From NCBI RefSeq assembly GCF_030645195.1, contig NZ_JAUSLW010000076.1:1-38892 (forward strand): a DNA stretch of 38,892 bases, given 5' to 3'. Below, one piece after another: positions 26,382 to 34,454 of the stretch (position 1 is its first letter; each line of letters starts with the position of its first letter). Below the pieces are notes generated by a model. It ran no database searches and was not told where the DNA came from. It was given only the letters and a program-made list of their open reading frames with translations. The position numbers and the translations under genes are program-made. This DNA is from Phenylobacterium sp. GTDB lineage: Bacteria; Pseudomonadota; Alphaproteobacteria; Caulobacterales; Caulobacteraceae.

Positions 26382-26405
26382 TCGCGGGCCTCTAAACCGT
26401 CGGGC

Positions 26406-26741
26406 ATGAAGCGTTCCATCGCCATAGCCGCTCTTCTCCTGGCGCTCACCCCGGTGGCGTCCCAGGCCCAGGGCTATCCGGACTACGGGCGGCCGTCCTA
26501 CGGCGCCCGTGGCGACCAGGATCAGGCCCGCGACGCCGTGCGCGGCGGCCGCCAGGTCTCCCTGTCGCGGGTCATCGCCATGATCGCCTCGCGCACCCCG
26601 GGACGGCAGCTCAACACCACCATGGGCGACTATTCGGGCCGCCCGGCCTATTTCGTTCAGTGGCAGACCCCCGACGGCCGGGTGATGATCTTCATCGTCG
26701 ACGCCGAGAGCGGCCAGATCCTGTCGCGCGAAGGCGGGTAG
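26406..26741 (+). CDS. Secreted PepSY-domain protein
   Basis: A 111-residue protein with a signal peptide (MKRSIAIAALLLALTPVASQAQ, cut after residue 22) and a small PepSY-like domain (about 48-110): VSLSRVIAMIASRTPGR, YFVQWQTPDGRVMIFIVDAESGQILS. PepSY proteins are often periplasmic partners of the two-component systems next to them, possibly as inhibitors or sensors. The response regulator starts 9 bases after its stop, so the three genes form an operon. Confidence 0.88.
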   Translation: MKRSIAIAALLLALTPVASQAQGYPDYGRPSYGARGDQDQARDAVRGGRQVSLSRVIAMIASRTPGRQLNTTMGDYSGRPAYFVQWQTPDGRVMIFIVDAESGQILSREGG

Positions 26742-26750
26742 AGGAAAGAC

Positions 26751-27443
26751 ATGCGTATTCTGCTGGTCGAGGACGATCCGGACCTGTCGCGGCAGCTGAA
26801 GGCCGCCCTGGGCGACGCCGGCTATGCGGTGGACCACGCCCCCGACGGCGAGGAGGCCCAGTTCCTGGGCGAGACCGAGCCCTATGACGCGGTGATCCTG
26901 GACCTTGGCCTGCCCAAGGTGGACGGGGTCTCGGTCCTGGAGCGCTGGCGGCGCGGGAACATGGCCGTCCCGGTGCTGATCCTGACGGCCCGCGGCGCCT
27001 GGAGCGAGAAGGTCGCTGGCTTCGACGCCGGCGCCGACGACTATCTCACCAATCCTTTTCTCACCGAGGAGCTGCTGGCCCGCCTGCGCGCCCTGCTGCG
27101 CCGCTCGGCCGGTCACGCCGCCCCCAGCCTGTCGGTGGGCGGCCTGCGCCTGGACCCCCGCGCCGCCCGGGCCACGGTCAATGGCGAGCCCCTGCGGCTC
27201 ACCTCCCTGGAATACCGCCTGCTGCACTATCTGATGATGCACCAGGGCCGGGTGATCAGCCGCACCGAGCTGGTGGAGCACCTCTACGACCAGGACTTCG
27301 ACCGCGACTCCAACACCATCGAGGTCTTCATCGGCCGGGTTCGCAAGAAGATCGGCGCCGACCGCATCGACACCGTCCGCGGCCTCGGCTACCGGCTGAC
27401 CGCGCCGGCGGACGAACTTGGAGGTGAGGCGGCCGGCTCGTGA
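26751..27443 (+). CDS. OmpR-family response regulator with Asn in place of the receiver Lys
   Basis: DNA-binding response regulator of the QseB/PhoP/TctD style. The receiver (residues 1-115) has the acidic pair EDD (7-9 region), phosphoacceptor D51 in VILDLGLPKVDG and T79 in LTA, but the conserved lysine of DDYLTKPF is N101 (DDYLTNPF). The C-terminal winged helix (about 125-222) is intact (LTSLEYRLLHYLMMHQGRVISRTELVEHLYD, RVRKKIGADRI). Codons at 27051-27059 (AAT CCT TTT) are atypical for this GC-rich gene. The kinase gene overlaps its stop by 4 bases. Function as a transcription factor is likely; phosphorylation behaviour may be altered. Confidence 0.93.
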   Translation: MRILLVEDDPDLSRQLKAALGDAGYAVDHAPDGEEAQFLGETEPYDAVILDLGLPKVDGVSVLERWRRGNMAVPVLILTARGAWSEKVAGFDAGADDYLTNPFLTEELLARLRALLRRSAGHAAPSLSVGGLRLDPRAARATVNGEPLRLTSLEYRLLHYLMMHQGRVISRTELVEHLYDQDFDRDSNTIEVFIGRVRKKIGADRIDTVRGLGYRLTAPADELGGEAAGS

Positions 27444-28825
27444 AATTCGAGGCTCTGAGCCGACCCTCCCTCGTCCGCCGCCTGGTGATCCTGGCGGCGG
27501 GCTGGTCCCTGGCGGTCCTGGTGGTCACCGCCATCGTCCTGGCCCTGCTGTTCCAGCAGGCGGCGCTGCGGCGGTTCGACCAGGGGCTGGCCGAGCTGAT
27601 CGACAACCTCACCGCCGGAACCACCATCAACGACAGGGGTGAGGTCCTGGCTCCGGCCCTGACCGACCTACGCGCCCTGCGCGCCTATTCCGGCAAGTAC
27701 TGGCAGATCAGCGTCCCGGTGAATGGGGTGCTCAAGCCCGGGGTCCGTTCCCGCTCCCTGTGGGACAGCGAGCTCAAGACCCCGCCGGACCTGGCCCTGC
27801 GCCTGGCCGCCGACCCCGGCAAGCCGATCGTCTACGACACCCGCGGGCCCCTCAACGAACCCCTGCGGGCCATGGCCAGCCGGGCCGAGCTGCCCGGCGG
27901 CAAGGCCCCGGTGGTGTTCATGGCCGCCGAGGACCGCAGCCCCGTCGACCGCGACATCCGCAACTTCGTCACCGCCACCGCCGTGGCCTTCCTGTTGCTG
28001 GGGGTGGGCATGGTGGCCGCCGTGGTCATCCAGGTCCGGGTGGGCCTGACCCCGCTCTTCGCCCTGCGCCACGAGGTGGCCTATGTCCGGCGCGGCAAGC
28101 GCGAGCGAATCGAGGGGACCTATCCCACCGAACTGAAGCCGCTGGCCGACGAGCTCAACGCGCTGATGGCCCACAACCAGGAGGTCGTGGAGCGCCAGCG
28201 CACCCACGTCGGCAACCTGGCCCACGCCCTGAAGACCCCGCTGTCGGTCATGCTGGCCGAATCACAGGCCCAGCCGGGGGCCCTGGCCGAGGTGGTGACC
28301 CGACAGTCGGAGGCCATGCGCCAGCAGGTCGACCATCATCTGCGCCGCGCGCGCGCCGCCGCCCGCACCCAGGGCTCGGGAGAACGGACCTCGGTCGCCG
28401 ACGTGCTGGACGAATTGTCGCGCACCCTGGAGCGCATCTTCCAGGACAAGGGCGTCACCATCGACTGGGACGCCGCCGACGACCTCTATTTCCTCGGCGA
28501 GCGCCAGGACCTGCTGGAGCTGGCCGGCAACGCCATGGAGAACGCCGCCAAGTGGTGCGCGGGCAAGGTCCGCGTCCGCGCCGAGGCCATTTCCCCCGAG
28601 CGGTTCAGGCTTTCCATCGAGGATGACGGGCCGGGCCTGTCGCCGCAGGAGCGCGAGGCCGCCGTCCGGCGCGGCGCCCGGCTGGACGAGAGCGCGCCGG
28701 GATCGGGCCTGGGCCTCAACATCATCGACGAACTGGCCCGCGCCTATGGCGGCGCCCTGACCCTGTCGGACGCCCGCCTGGGGGGATTGGCGGTGGACTT
28801 GGAGCTGCCCCGGGCCGAGGCGTGA
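27440..28825 (+). CDS. Sensor histidine kinase (PhoQ/QseC-like)
   Basis: Partner of the adjacent regulator. The 461 residues have two membrane helices (about 15-38 and 178-200) enclosing a periplasmic sensor domain (about 40-175), a HAMP region, HisKA with VGNLAHALKTPLSV (phosphorylated H262) and HATPase_c (NAMENAAKW, DDGPGLS, GSGLGLNIID). The motif LAHALKTPL is the PhoQ-type variant of the usual H-box. GTG at 27440 overlaps the regulator stop (GTGA). The signal is unknown; cationic peptides or divalent metals are the usual guess for this class and are not tested here. Confidence 0.93.
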   Translation: MKFEALSRPSLVRRLVILAAGWSLAVLVVTAIVLALLFQQAALRRFDQGLAELIDNLTAGTTINDRGEVLAPALTDLRALRAYSGKYWQISVPVNGVLKPGVRSRSLWDSELKTPPDLALRLAADPGKPIVYDTRGPLNEPLRAMASRAELPGGKAPVVFMAAEDRSPVDRDIRNFVTATAVAFLLLGVGMVAAVVIQVRVGLTPLFALRHEVAYVRRGKRERIEGTYPTELKPLADELNALMAHNQEVVERQRTHVGNLAHALKTPLSVMLAESQAQPGALAEVVTRQSEAMRQQVDHHLRRARAAARTQGSGERTSVADVLDELSRTLERIFQDKGVTIDWDAADDLYFLGERQDLLELAGNAMENAAKWCAGKVRVRAEAISPERFRLSIEDDGPGLSPQEREAAVRRGARLDESAPGSGLGLNIIDELARAYGGALTLSDARLGGLAVDLELPRAEA

Positions 28826-28857
28826 TTCCTTAGCCTTTGGAAAGCCTTAACCCGGGC

Positions 28858-28883
28858 GGAACCATGTTCTCCCCTGACGCGTG
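28858..28883 (+). promoter_or_regulatory. EcfG-like promoter candidate
   Basis: GGAAC (28858-28862), a 17-base spacer and CGTG (28880-28883) match the alphaproteobacterial general stress sigma (EcfG/SigT) pattern GGAAC-N16-17-CGTT with one mismatch. It lies about 30 bases before the ATG at 28911. Confidence 0.3.
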
Positions 28884-28910
28884 TCTCTCGAACGCGTCGG
28901 GAGCGTTCAA

Positions 28911-30290
28911 ATGCCCGGTCTGTCCGACCGCAAGATCGAAATCGTCCGCCATCTCGTCGAATCGGCGCCCGACAAGGTCGTGGGCGGATTGCAGAACGCG
29001 CTGGCCGCCGCTTCGGGGGATTCTGTCCTGGCCGGAGTCCGCCGTCTTGTGGAGGGCGAGGTCGCCGACCGCCGGCTGCGCAACGCGGTCCTGTCCCCCG
29101 TCGCCCCCCTGTTCGTCGCTGACGGCTCCGACCCCGAACGCCTGGTCTTTCCCGCCCGCGTCCTGTCCCTGATCTGGCGCGCCCTGAAGGCCACCGCGCC
29201 GGAAGAGGTCCTGAAGGCCGAACGCACCCTGGTGGACTACCGGGCCGACGAGACCTCCACCGAACCCTTCGACATCCTGGTGGTGGCCGCCGCCGACGGC
29301 CTGCGCGAACGCGAGCAGCGCGATTTCGCCGCCGCCGCCGAGCTTGCCGACCAATGCCGCAAGGGCGGGGCCGAACTGCTGCTCTCCTGCCTGGCCCTGT
29401 CCCCCATCGTGCGCGAGGCGACCCTGCGCCTGCCCGAGTGGATCAGCCGCACCACCGACGAGCGGGCCGCCGCCGCGCGGGTGGCCTACAAGGACGCCGT
29501 GGCCATCTCCGACGACGCCGGGCCCCGCTTCTTCGACATGCTCGCCGCCCAGCTGGCCGAGCGCTGGACCATCCTGCGCATCGTCTCGGCGGTGATGGAC
29601 CGTCCCACCGAACACTACCTGGCCGCCTCCGAGCTCTCGGTCTTCGCCACCCGGGTGATGGACGAGATCGACAAGAACCTGCTGAAGGTCGTCCACCTCG
29701 ACCTCGACGGCGGGCCCCAGGCCGGCCGCGACGCCGGCGCCACCGTCGAACTCATCACCCTGCAGATCGCCGAGATGGAGAACGCCATCGAGCTGGGCCG
29801 CGAGGGCGGCTGGGGCGGGCGGGTCCAGAAGCAGAAGAAGGGCCTGGCCGCCGTGGTCGAGGGCCGGCTGCGGGAACTCGAGAAGGTCATCGGCCAGGCC
29901 CTGCCCTCCCAGACCGTGCGGGTCGCCCGCATGATGAAGAGCCTGCCGCGCCTCACCGGCGAGCCGGACGCCAAGGCCGTGGCCCGCGCCATCACCCTGC
30001 TCACCTTCATCGAATCCGTGCGCACCAGCGCCAACTATGGCGGCTTCGCCTCCACCCGCGCCAAGGTGGTGGAGAAGACCGGCGAGACCCTCGACGACTA
30101 TGTCGAGGAGGCGCTGGCCCTCATCCGCGAGGGCGTGGTGGAGGATCCCGAGACCGGCCGCGCCTTCCTGCACGTGGCCGCCGACTGCGCCGCCCTGCTG
30201 CGGGAGCCCCGCGCCGGCGACGTGATCCGCCGCCGCGCCACCGCCGCCCTTGGCGCGGCCCAGGCCGAGGCCGCCGCCGCCGCCGAGTAG
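28911..30290 (+). CDS. Conserved-looking hypothetical helical protein
   Basis: I do not recognise a family. The 459 residues are predicted almost wholly alpha-helical, soluble and without signal peptide or membrane segments. It begins MPGLSDRKIEIVRHLVESAPDKVV, has a Cys-poor, Ala/Arg/Glu-rich core with a helix at TVELITLQIAEMENAIELG followed by a basic QKQKKGL stretch, and ends with an Ala/Glu-rich tail. ATG at 28911 has GGGAG in front and is preferred to GTG at 28881. The cytochrome maturation gene ccmI begins only 49 bases later, so it may be co-transcribed with ccmIEFH, but a role in cytochrome assembly is not supported by any motif. An EcfG-like promoter candidate is upstream. Confidence 0.75.
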   Translation: MPGLSDRKIEIVRHLVESAPDKVVGGLQNALAAASGDSVLAGVRRLVEGEVADRRLRNAVLSPVAPLFVADGSDPERLVFPARVLSLIWRALKATAPEEVLKAERTLVDYRADETSTEPFDILVVAAADGLREREQRDFAAAAELADQCRKGGAELLLSCLALSPIVREATLRLPEWISRTTDERAAAARVAYKDAVAISDDAGPRFFDMLAAQLAERWTILRIVSAVMDRPTEHYLAASELSVFATRVMDEIDKNLLKVVHLDLDGGPQAGRDAGATVELITLQIAEMENAIELGREGGWGGRVQKQKKGLAAVVEGRLRELEKVIGQALPSQTVRVARMMKSLPRLTGEPDAKAVARAITLLTFIESVRTSANYGGFASTRAKVVEKTGETLDDYVEEALALIREGVVEDPETGRAFLHVAADCAALLREPRAGDVIRRRATAALGAAQAEAAAAAE

Positions 30291-30339
30291 GGTCCGCAAG
30301 GCCCTCGCGCTGCCGCGCGGTTTCAGCTACACGCCGCTG

Positions 30340-31419
30340 ATGTTCGCCTTTTGGGTGGTCGCCGGCCTGATCTCCGCCGCCGCGGCTTTCCTCGTCCTGC
30401 ACACCGCCGCGCGCGCGGCGGTCAACGCCGGGTCGGAAGACCCGACGCTCGCCCTTTATCGCCGCCAGCTCGGGGAGATCGACGACCTCGCCGACCGTGG
30501 CCTGATCGCGCAGACCGAGCGCAAGGGCGCCCACGCCGAGGCCGCGCGGCGCCTGCTCACCGCCGCCGACGCCGGGGCCGCCCCCTGGCGGGTCGACGCC
30601 GGCCTGCGCCGCGTCCTGCTGCTGGTGGCCGGCCTGGCGCCGGTCCTGGCGCTCGGCCTCTATCTGGCCGTGGGCTCGCCCGGCTATCCCGACCAGGGCT
30701 TCAAGTCGCGCCTGGCGGCCTGGCGCGCCGCCGAACCCTCCAGTCTCTCGCCGCCGGAAATGGCCGCCGTGCTGGGGGCCCTGACCCTGGAGCGCCCCAA
30801 GGACCCGGAGGCCTTCCGCTACCTGGCCATGGCCCAGGCCGCCTCCGACAACCCCTCCGCCGCCGCCCGCGCCCTGCGCCGCGCCATCGAGCTCTCGCCC
30901 CGCCAGGCCGACCTCTGGGAGCTGCTGGGGGAGGCCCTGCTGGCCCAGGCCGGCGGCGAGGCGACGCCTGAGTCCTCGCGCGCCTTCGCCCAGGCCGTGA
31001 AGCTCGACCCCAGGACCGTCAACGCCCGCTTCTATCTGGGCCGGGCCAGGATCACCGCCGGCGACAAGGCCGGTGGGATCGCCGCCTGGCGCGCGCTGCA
31101 GGCCGAGCTGGCGCCCGCCGACCCGCGCCGCGCGGCGCTTGGCCAGGCCATCGCCGAGGCCGAGCGCGGCCCCTCGCCCGCCGCCCCCCTGGCCGGCCAG
31201 ATGGACGCCATCCGCGGCATGGTGGCGGGCCTCGCCGCCAAGCTGGAGACCGATCCCGGCGACGCCGAGGGCTGGACGCGCCTGGTGCGCTCCTACGCCG
31301 TCCTGGGGGAGGCCGAGAAGCGCGACGCCGCCCTGGCGAGCGCCCGCAAGCGGTTCGCCGCCGATCCCGATGTGCTGAAGGCCCTCGACCTGGCCGCCAA
31401 GACGGAGCCCATGCGATGA
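30340..31419 (+). CDS. ccmI: Cytochrome c biogenesis protein CcmI (CycH)
   Basis: Apocytochrome c chaperone of the system I haem ligation machinery, inner membrane/periplasm. The 359 residues have two N-terminal membrane helices (about 1-25, MFAFWVVAGLISAAAAFLVL, and about 90-112, VLLLVAGLAPVLALGLYLAVG) with the typical intervening LALYRRQLGEIDDLADRGLI, then tetratricopeptide repeats in the C-terminal part (about 140-355). ATG at 30340 starts the membrane helix; the longer frame from 30250 overlaps the preceding gene and is Pro/Arg-rich. The stop overlaps ccmE by 4 bases. Confidence 0.93.
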   Translation: MFAFWVVAGLISAAAAFLVLHTAARAAVNAGSEDPTLALYRRQLGEIDDLADRGLIAQTERKGAHAEAARRLLTAADAGAAPWRVDAGLRRVLLLVAGLAPVLALGLYLAVGSPGYPDQGFKSRLAAWRAAEPSSLSPPEMAAVLGALTLERPKDPEAFRYLAMAQAASDNPSAAARALRRAIELSPRQADLWELLGEALLAQAGGEATPESSRAFAQAVKLDPRTVNARFYLGRARITAGDKAGGIAAWRALQAELAPADPRRAALGQAIAEAERGPSPAAPLAGQMDAIRGMVAGLAAKLETDPGDAEGWTRLVRSYAVLGEAEKRDAALASARKRFAADPDVLKALDLAAKTEPMR

Positions 31420-31916
31420 GCGGCTGGTTGCCGAAATCTCCCAAGGCGCGGCGGCGCCTGACCCTGCTGGCGGCCATCGCCCCGGTGCTGGCGCTGGCCG
31501 TGGGCCTGACCCTGTGGGGGCTCTCGGACTCCATCTCCTTCTTCTACACCCCCTCCCAGGCCGACGCCGCCAAGCCGCCCGTGGGGCGCTCGATCCAGCT
31601 CGGCGGCCTGGTGGAGGCCGGCAGCGTGGTCAAGCACCCCGATGGCCGGGTGGAGTTCACCGTCCGGGACTCGCGCGCCGCCGACAAGGTGGTGTTCCAG
31701 GGCGACCTGCCCGACCTGTTCCGCGAGGGCCAGGGCATCGTGGCCACCGGCGCCTACCGCGAGGACGGGGTCTTCCAGGCCAAGCAGGTCCTGGCCAAGC
31801 ACGACGAACGCTACATGCCGCGCGAGGTCTCCAAGGCCCTGAAGGAACAGGGCGAGTGGCGCGGCGACGGCGCCAAGCCGGCCTATGACCTCCCCGGGAA
31901 GACCCCGGTCACATGA
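31416..31916 (+). CDS. ccmE: Haem chaperone CcmE (CycJ)
   Basis: Periplasmic haem chaperone that holds haem covalently and passes it to CcmF. The 166 residues have one N-terminal anchor helix (about 16-37), an OB-fold core (LGGLVEAGSV and VEFTVRD) and the haem-attachment motif LAKHDERYMP with H129 and Y133. The usual H-D-E-x-Y arrangement is intact. ATG at 31416 overlaps the ccmI stop and its own stop overlaps ccmF, so translation of all four ccm genes is coupled. Confidence 0.95.
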   Translation: MSGWLPKSPKARRRLTLLAAIAPVLALAVGLTLWGLSDSISFFYTPSQADAAKPPVGRSIQLGGLVEAGSVVKHPDGRVEFTVRDSRAADKVVFQGDLPDLFREGQGIVATGAYREDGVFQAKQVLAKHDERYMPREVSKALKEQGEWRGDGAKPAYDLPGKTPVT

Positions 31917-33874
31917 TCAACGAGATCGGCGCCTTCGCCCTGGTCCTGGCCCTGGTCCTGTCCCTGGCCCAGGTCGGCTTCTCCGTGGCCGGCCGCTGGC
32001 GGCGCTCGGCGGTGCTGGCCGGGGCCGGCGCCGGGGCGGGCCTGGCGGCCTTCGGCGGCGTGGCCATCGCCTTCGCCGCCCTGATGCACGCCTTCGTCAC
32101 CTCCGACTTCTCGGTGGCCAATGTCGCGGCCAACTCGCACACCGAAAAGCCCATGCTCTACAAGGTGGCCGGCGCCTGGGGCAGCCACGAGGGCTCCATG
32201 CTGCTCTGGTGCCTGGCGCTCACCGGCTTCGGCGCCGCCGTGGCCGGTTTCCGCCGCGGCCTGCCCGTGGGCCTGAAGACCGTGACGGTGGCCACCCAGG
32301 GCGCGCTCGGGACCGTCTTCCTGGCCTACACCGTCCTGGCCTCCAACCCCTTCGAGCGGCTGGCGCGTATCCCCATCGAGGGCCGCTCCCTCAACCCCCT
32401 GCTGCAGGACCCGGCGCTCGCCTTCCATCCGCCCTTCCTCTATGCGGGCTATGTCGGCATGTCGGTGGTCTTCTCCCTGGCCGTCGCCGCCCTGGTGGAG
32501 GGCCGCGCCGACGCCGCCTGGGCCCGCTGGGTCCGGCCCTGGACCCTGATGGCCTGGAGCCTGCTCACCGTCGGCATCACCCTGGGCGCCTTCTGGGCCT
32601 ATTACGAGCTGGGCTGGGGCGGCTGGTGGTTCTGGGATCCCGTCGAGAACGCCAGCTTCATGCCCTGGCTGATCGCCACGGCCCTGCTGCACTCGGCCAT
32701 CGTGACCGAGAAGCGCGGGGCGCTGGCCGGCTGGACGGTGTTCCTGGCCCTGGCCGCCTTCACCTTCTCCATGCTGGGCGCCTTCCTGGTGCGCTCGGGC
32801 GTGCTCACCAGTGTCCACGCCTTCGCCGTCGACCCCACCCGCGGCGTCCTGCTGCTGATGATCCTGGGGGTCACCGCCGGCGCGGGCTTCACCCTCTTCG
32901 CCTGGCGCGCGCCGGCGCTGAGCCCTGGCGGCGTCTTCGCCCCCGTCAGCCGCGAGAGCGCCCTGGTGCTCAACAACATCCTGCTGGCGGCGGCCACGGT
33001 CACCGTCCTGCTGGGCACCCTCTATCCCCTGATCCGCGAGGCCGCGACGGGGGAGGCGATCTCGGTGGGCCCGCCCTTCTTCAACCTCACCTTCACCCCG
33101 CTGATGGCCGCCCTGCTGATCCTGCTGCCGGCCGGCCCCCTGCTGGCCTGGAAGCGCGGCGACGCGCTCGGCGTGGCCCAGCGCCTCTGGGTCGCGGCCC
33201 TCATCGCCGTCGCCTGCGGCCTGCTGGCCTTCGCCGTGGTCAGCCCTCGCAAGGCCATGGCCAGCGCCGGCCTGGCCATGGGCGCCTGGCTGATCATCGG
33301 CGCCCTGGTGGAGCTGGCCGAGCGCACCCGGGCCTTCCGCGGCTCGCGCGCCGAGACCTGGCGGCGGCTCACCGGCCTGCCGCGCGGGGCCTGGGGCATG
33401 ACCTTCGCCCACCTCGGCCTGGGCGTCTTCGTCCTGGGCGCCTGTTTCGAGACCGCCTGGAAGGCCGAGGCCGCCGAGACCCTGGCCATCGGCCAGACCC
33501 TCAATGTCGGCGCCTATGAGCTGACCCTGGACCGCATCCAGGGCGTCGATGGCCCCAACTACGACGCCGAGCGCGCCACCATCACCGCGCGGCGCGACGG
33601 CGCCCTGGTCTGCACCCCCAGGCCCGAGCGCCGCTTCTACCCCACCGGCGGCCAGACCACCTCGGAGGTCGCCATCTGCACCCAGGGCGCGAGCCACCTC
33701 TACGTGGTGCTTGGCGAGCGCCGCCCCGGCGAGGTCTGGCTGGTGCGCGCCTACTGGAACCCCTGGGCCCTGCTGATCTTCCTGGGTCCCGCCATCATGG
33801 CGCTGGGCGGCCTCATCTCGATCTCGGACCGCCGCCTGCGGCTGGCCGTGGGACGCCGGGCGGTCGCCGAATGA
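31913..33874 (+). CDS. ccmF: Haem lyase subunit CcmF (CycK)
   Basis: Integral inner-membrane protein that ligates haem to apocytochrome c together with CcmH and CcmI. The 653 residues contain many hydrophobic helices, the tryptophan-rich haem-handling (WWD) motif WGGWWFWDPVENASFMPW at 235-252, and conserved periplasmic histidines (for example in the HPPFLYAGY segment, residue 172). Length is normal for the family. It is followed by ccmH with a 4-base overlap. The thiol-reductase gene ccmG/dsbE that often follows ccmF is absent from this cluster. Confidence 0.96.
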   Translation: MINEIGAFALVLALVLSLAQVGFSVAGRWRRSAVLAGAGAGAGLAAFGGVAIAFAALMHAFVTSDFSVANVAANSHTEKPMLYKVAGAWGSHEGSMLLWCLALTGFGAAVAGFRRGLPVGLKTVTVATQGALGTVFLAYTVLASNPFERLARIPIEGRSLNPLLQDPALAFHPPFLYAGYVGMSVVFSLAVAALVEGRADAAWARWVRPWTLMAWSLLTVGITLGAFWAYYELGWGGWWFWDPVENASFMPWLIATALLHSAIVTEKRGALAGWTVFLALAAFTFSMLGAFLVRSGVLTSVHAFAVDPTRGVLLLMILGVTAGAGFTLFAWRAPALSPGGVFAPVSRESALVLNNILLAAATVTVLLGTLYPLIREAATGEAISVGPPFFNLTFTPLMAALLILLPAGPLLAWKRGDALGVAQRLWVAALIAVACGLLAFAVVSPRKAMASAGLAMGAWLIIGALVELAERTRAFRGSRAETWRRLTGLPRGAWGMTFAHLGLGVFVLGACFETAWKAEAAETLAIGQTLNVGAYELTLDRIQGVDGPNYDAERATITARRDGALVCTPRPERRFYPTGGQTTSEVAICTQGASHLYVVLGERRPGEVWLVRAYWNPWALLIFLGPAIMALGGLISISDRRLRLAVGRRAVAE

Positions 33875-34317
33875 AAAAGCTGCTGGTCCTGCTCGCCGCC
33901 GTCTTCTGCATGGCCGCGGCCTCCGACCCCTCCGAGCGCCTGCCCGATCCCGGCCAGGAGGCCCGCGCCCGGGCCATCTTCGCCGAGGTCCGTTGCCTGG
34001 TCTGCCAGAACGAGTCCATCGACGACTCCTCGGCCGAACTGGCCGCCGACCTGCGTCTCCTGGTTCGCGACCAGATCCGGTCGGGCAAGTCCGACGATCA
34101 GGTCCGCACCTATCTCACCGACCGCTACGGCGAGTTCGTCCTGCTCAAGCCGGCCTTCTCCTGGGGCAACGCCGTCCTCTGGGGCGCCCCTTTTGTCGTG
34201 GTGATCCTGGGGGTCCTGCTGCTGCTGCGGAACCTTCGCACGCCGCGTCCGTACGCCGAATTGTCCGAGGCCGAGGCCGCCCGCCTCGCCGCTCTCGCTG
34301 ACAAGGAACAGACGTGA
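33871..34317 (+). CDS. ccmH: Apocytochrome c thioreductase subunit CcmH (CycL)
   Basis: Membrane-anchored thiol-disulfide protein that reduces the CxxCH motif of apocytochrome c before haem attachment. The 148-residue precursor has a signal sequence (1-17), the redox motif RCLVCQN with C42 and C45, the family core DQIRSGKSDDQVRTYLTDRYGEFVLLKP and a C-terminal membrane helix (about 106-126). The gene order ccmI-ccmE-ccmF-ccmH equals cycHJKL of rhizobia and related alphaproteobacteria. No other ccm genes (ABCDG) are in the window. Confidence 0.95.
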   Translation: MKKLLVLLAAVFCMAAASDPSERLPDPGQEARARAIFAEVRCLVCQNESIDDSSAELAADLRLLVRDQIRSGKSDDQVRTYLTDRYGEFVLLKPAFSWGNAVLWGAPFVVVILGVLLLLRNLRTPRPYAELSEAEAARLAALADKEQT

Positions 34318-34368
34318 CACGATTGCGCCCAATATCGGTCGCCTTGATGCTGGCAGCGTGACCTAAAC

Positions 34369-34396
34369 GTAACTTGCACGTGGGTTGCGGTCTAAG
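34369..34396 (+). promoter_or_regulatory. ECF/SigmaE-like promoter upstream of degP
   Basis: GTAACTT (34369-34375), 15 bases, TCTAAG (34391-34396). In E. coli, sigma E promoters (including degP) read GGAACTT, 15-16 bases, TCTRA. The match is seven of eight key positions, and the gene downstream is a DegP-type protease. Transcription would start near 34402, about 50 bases before the start codon; a GC hairpin (GCCCG-GTG-CGGGC) follows in the leader. Confidence 0.45.
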
Positions 34397-34454
34397 GCAT
34401 CGACCCTAGGTTTGTTGGAGCCCGGTGCGGGCCCAAATGGAAATTGAAGGCATT

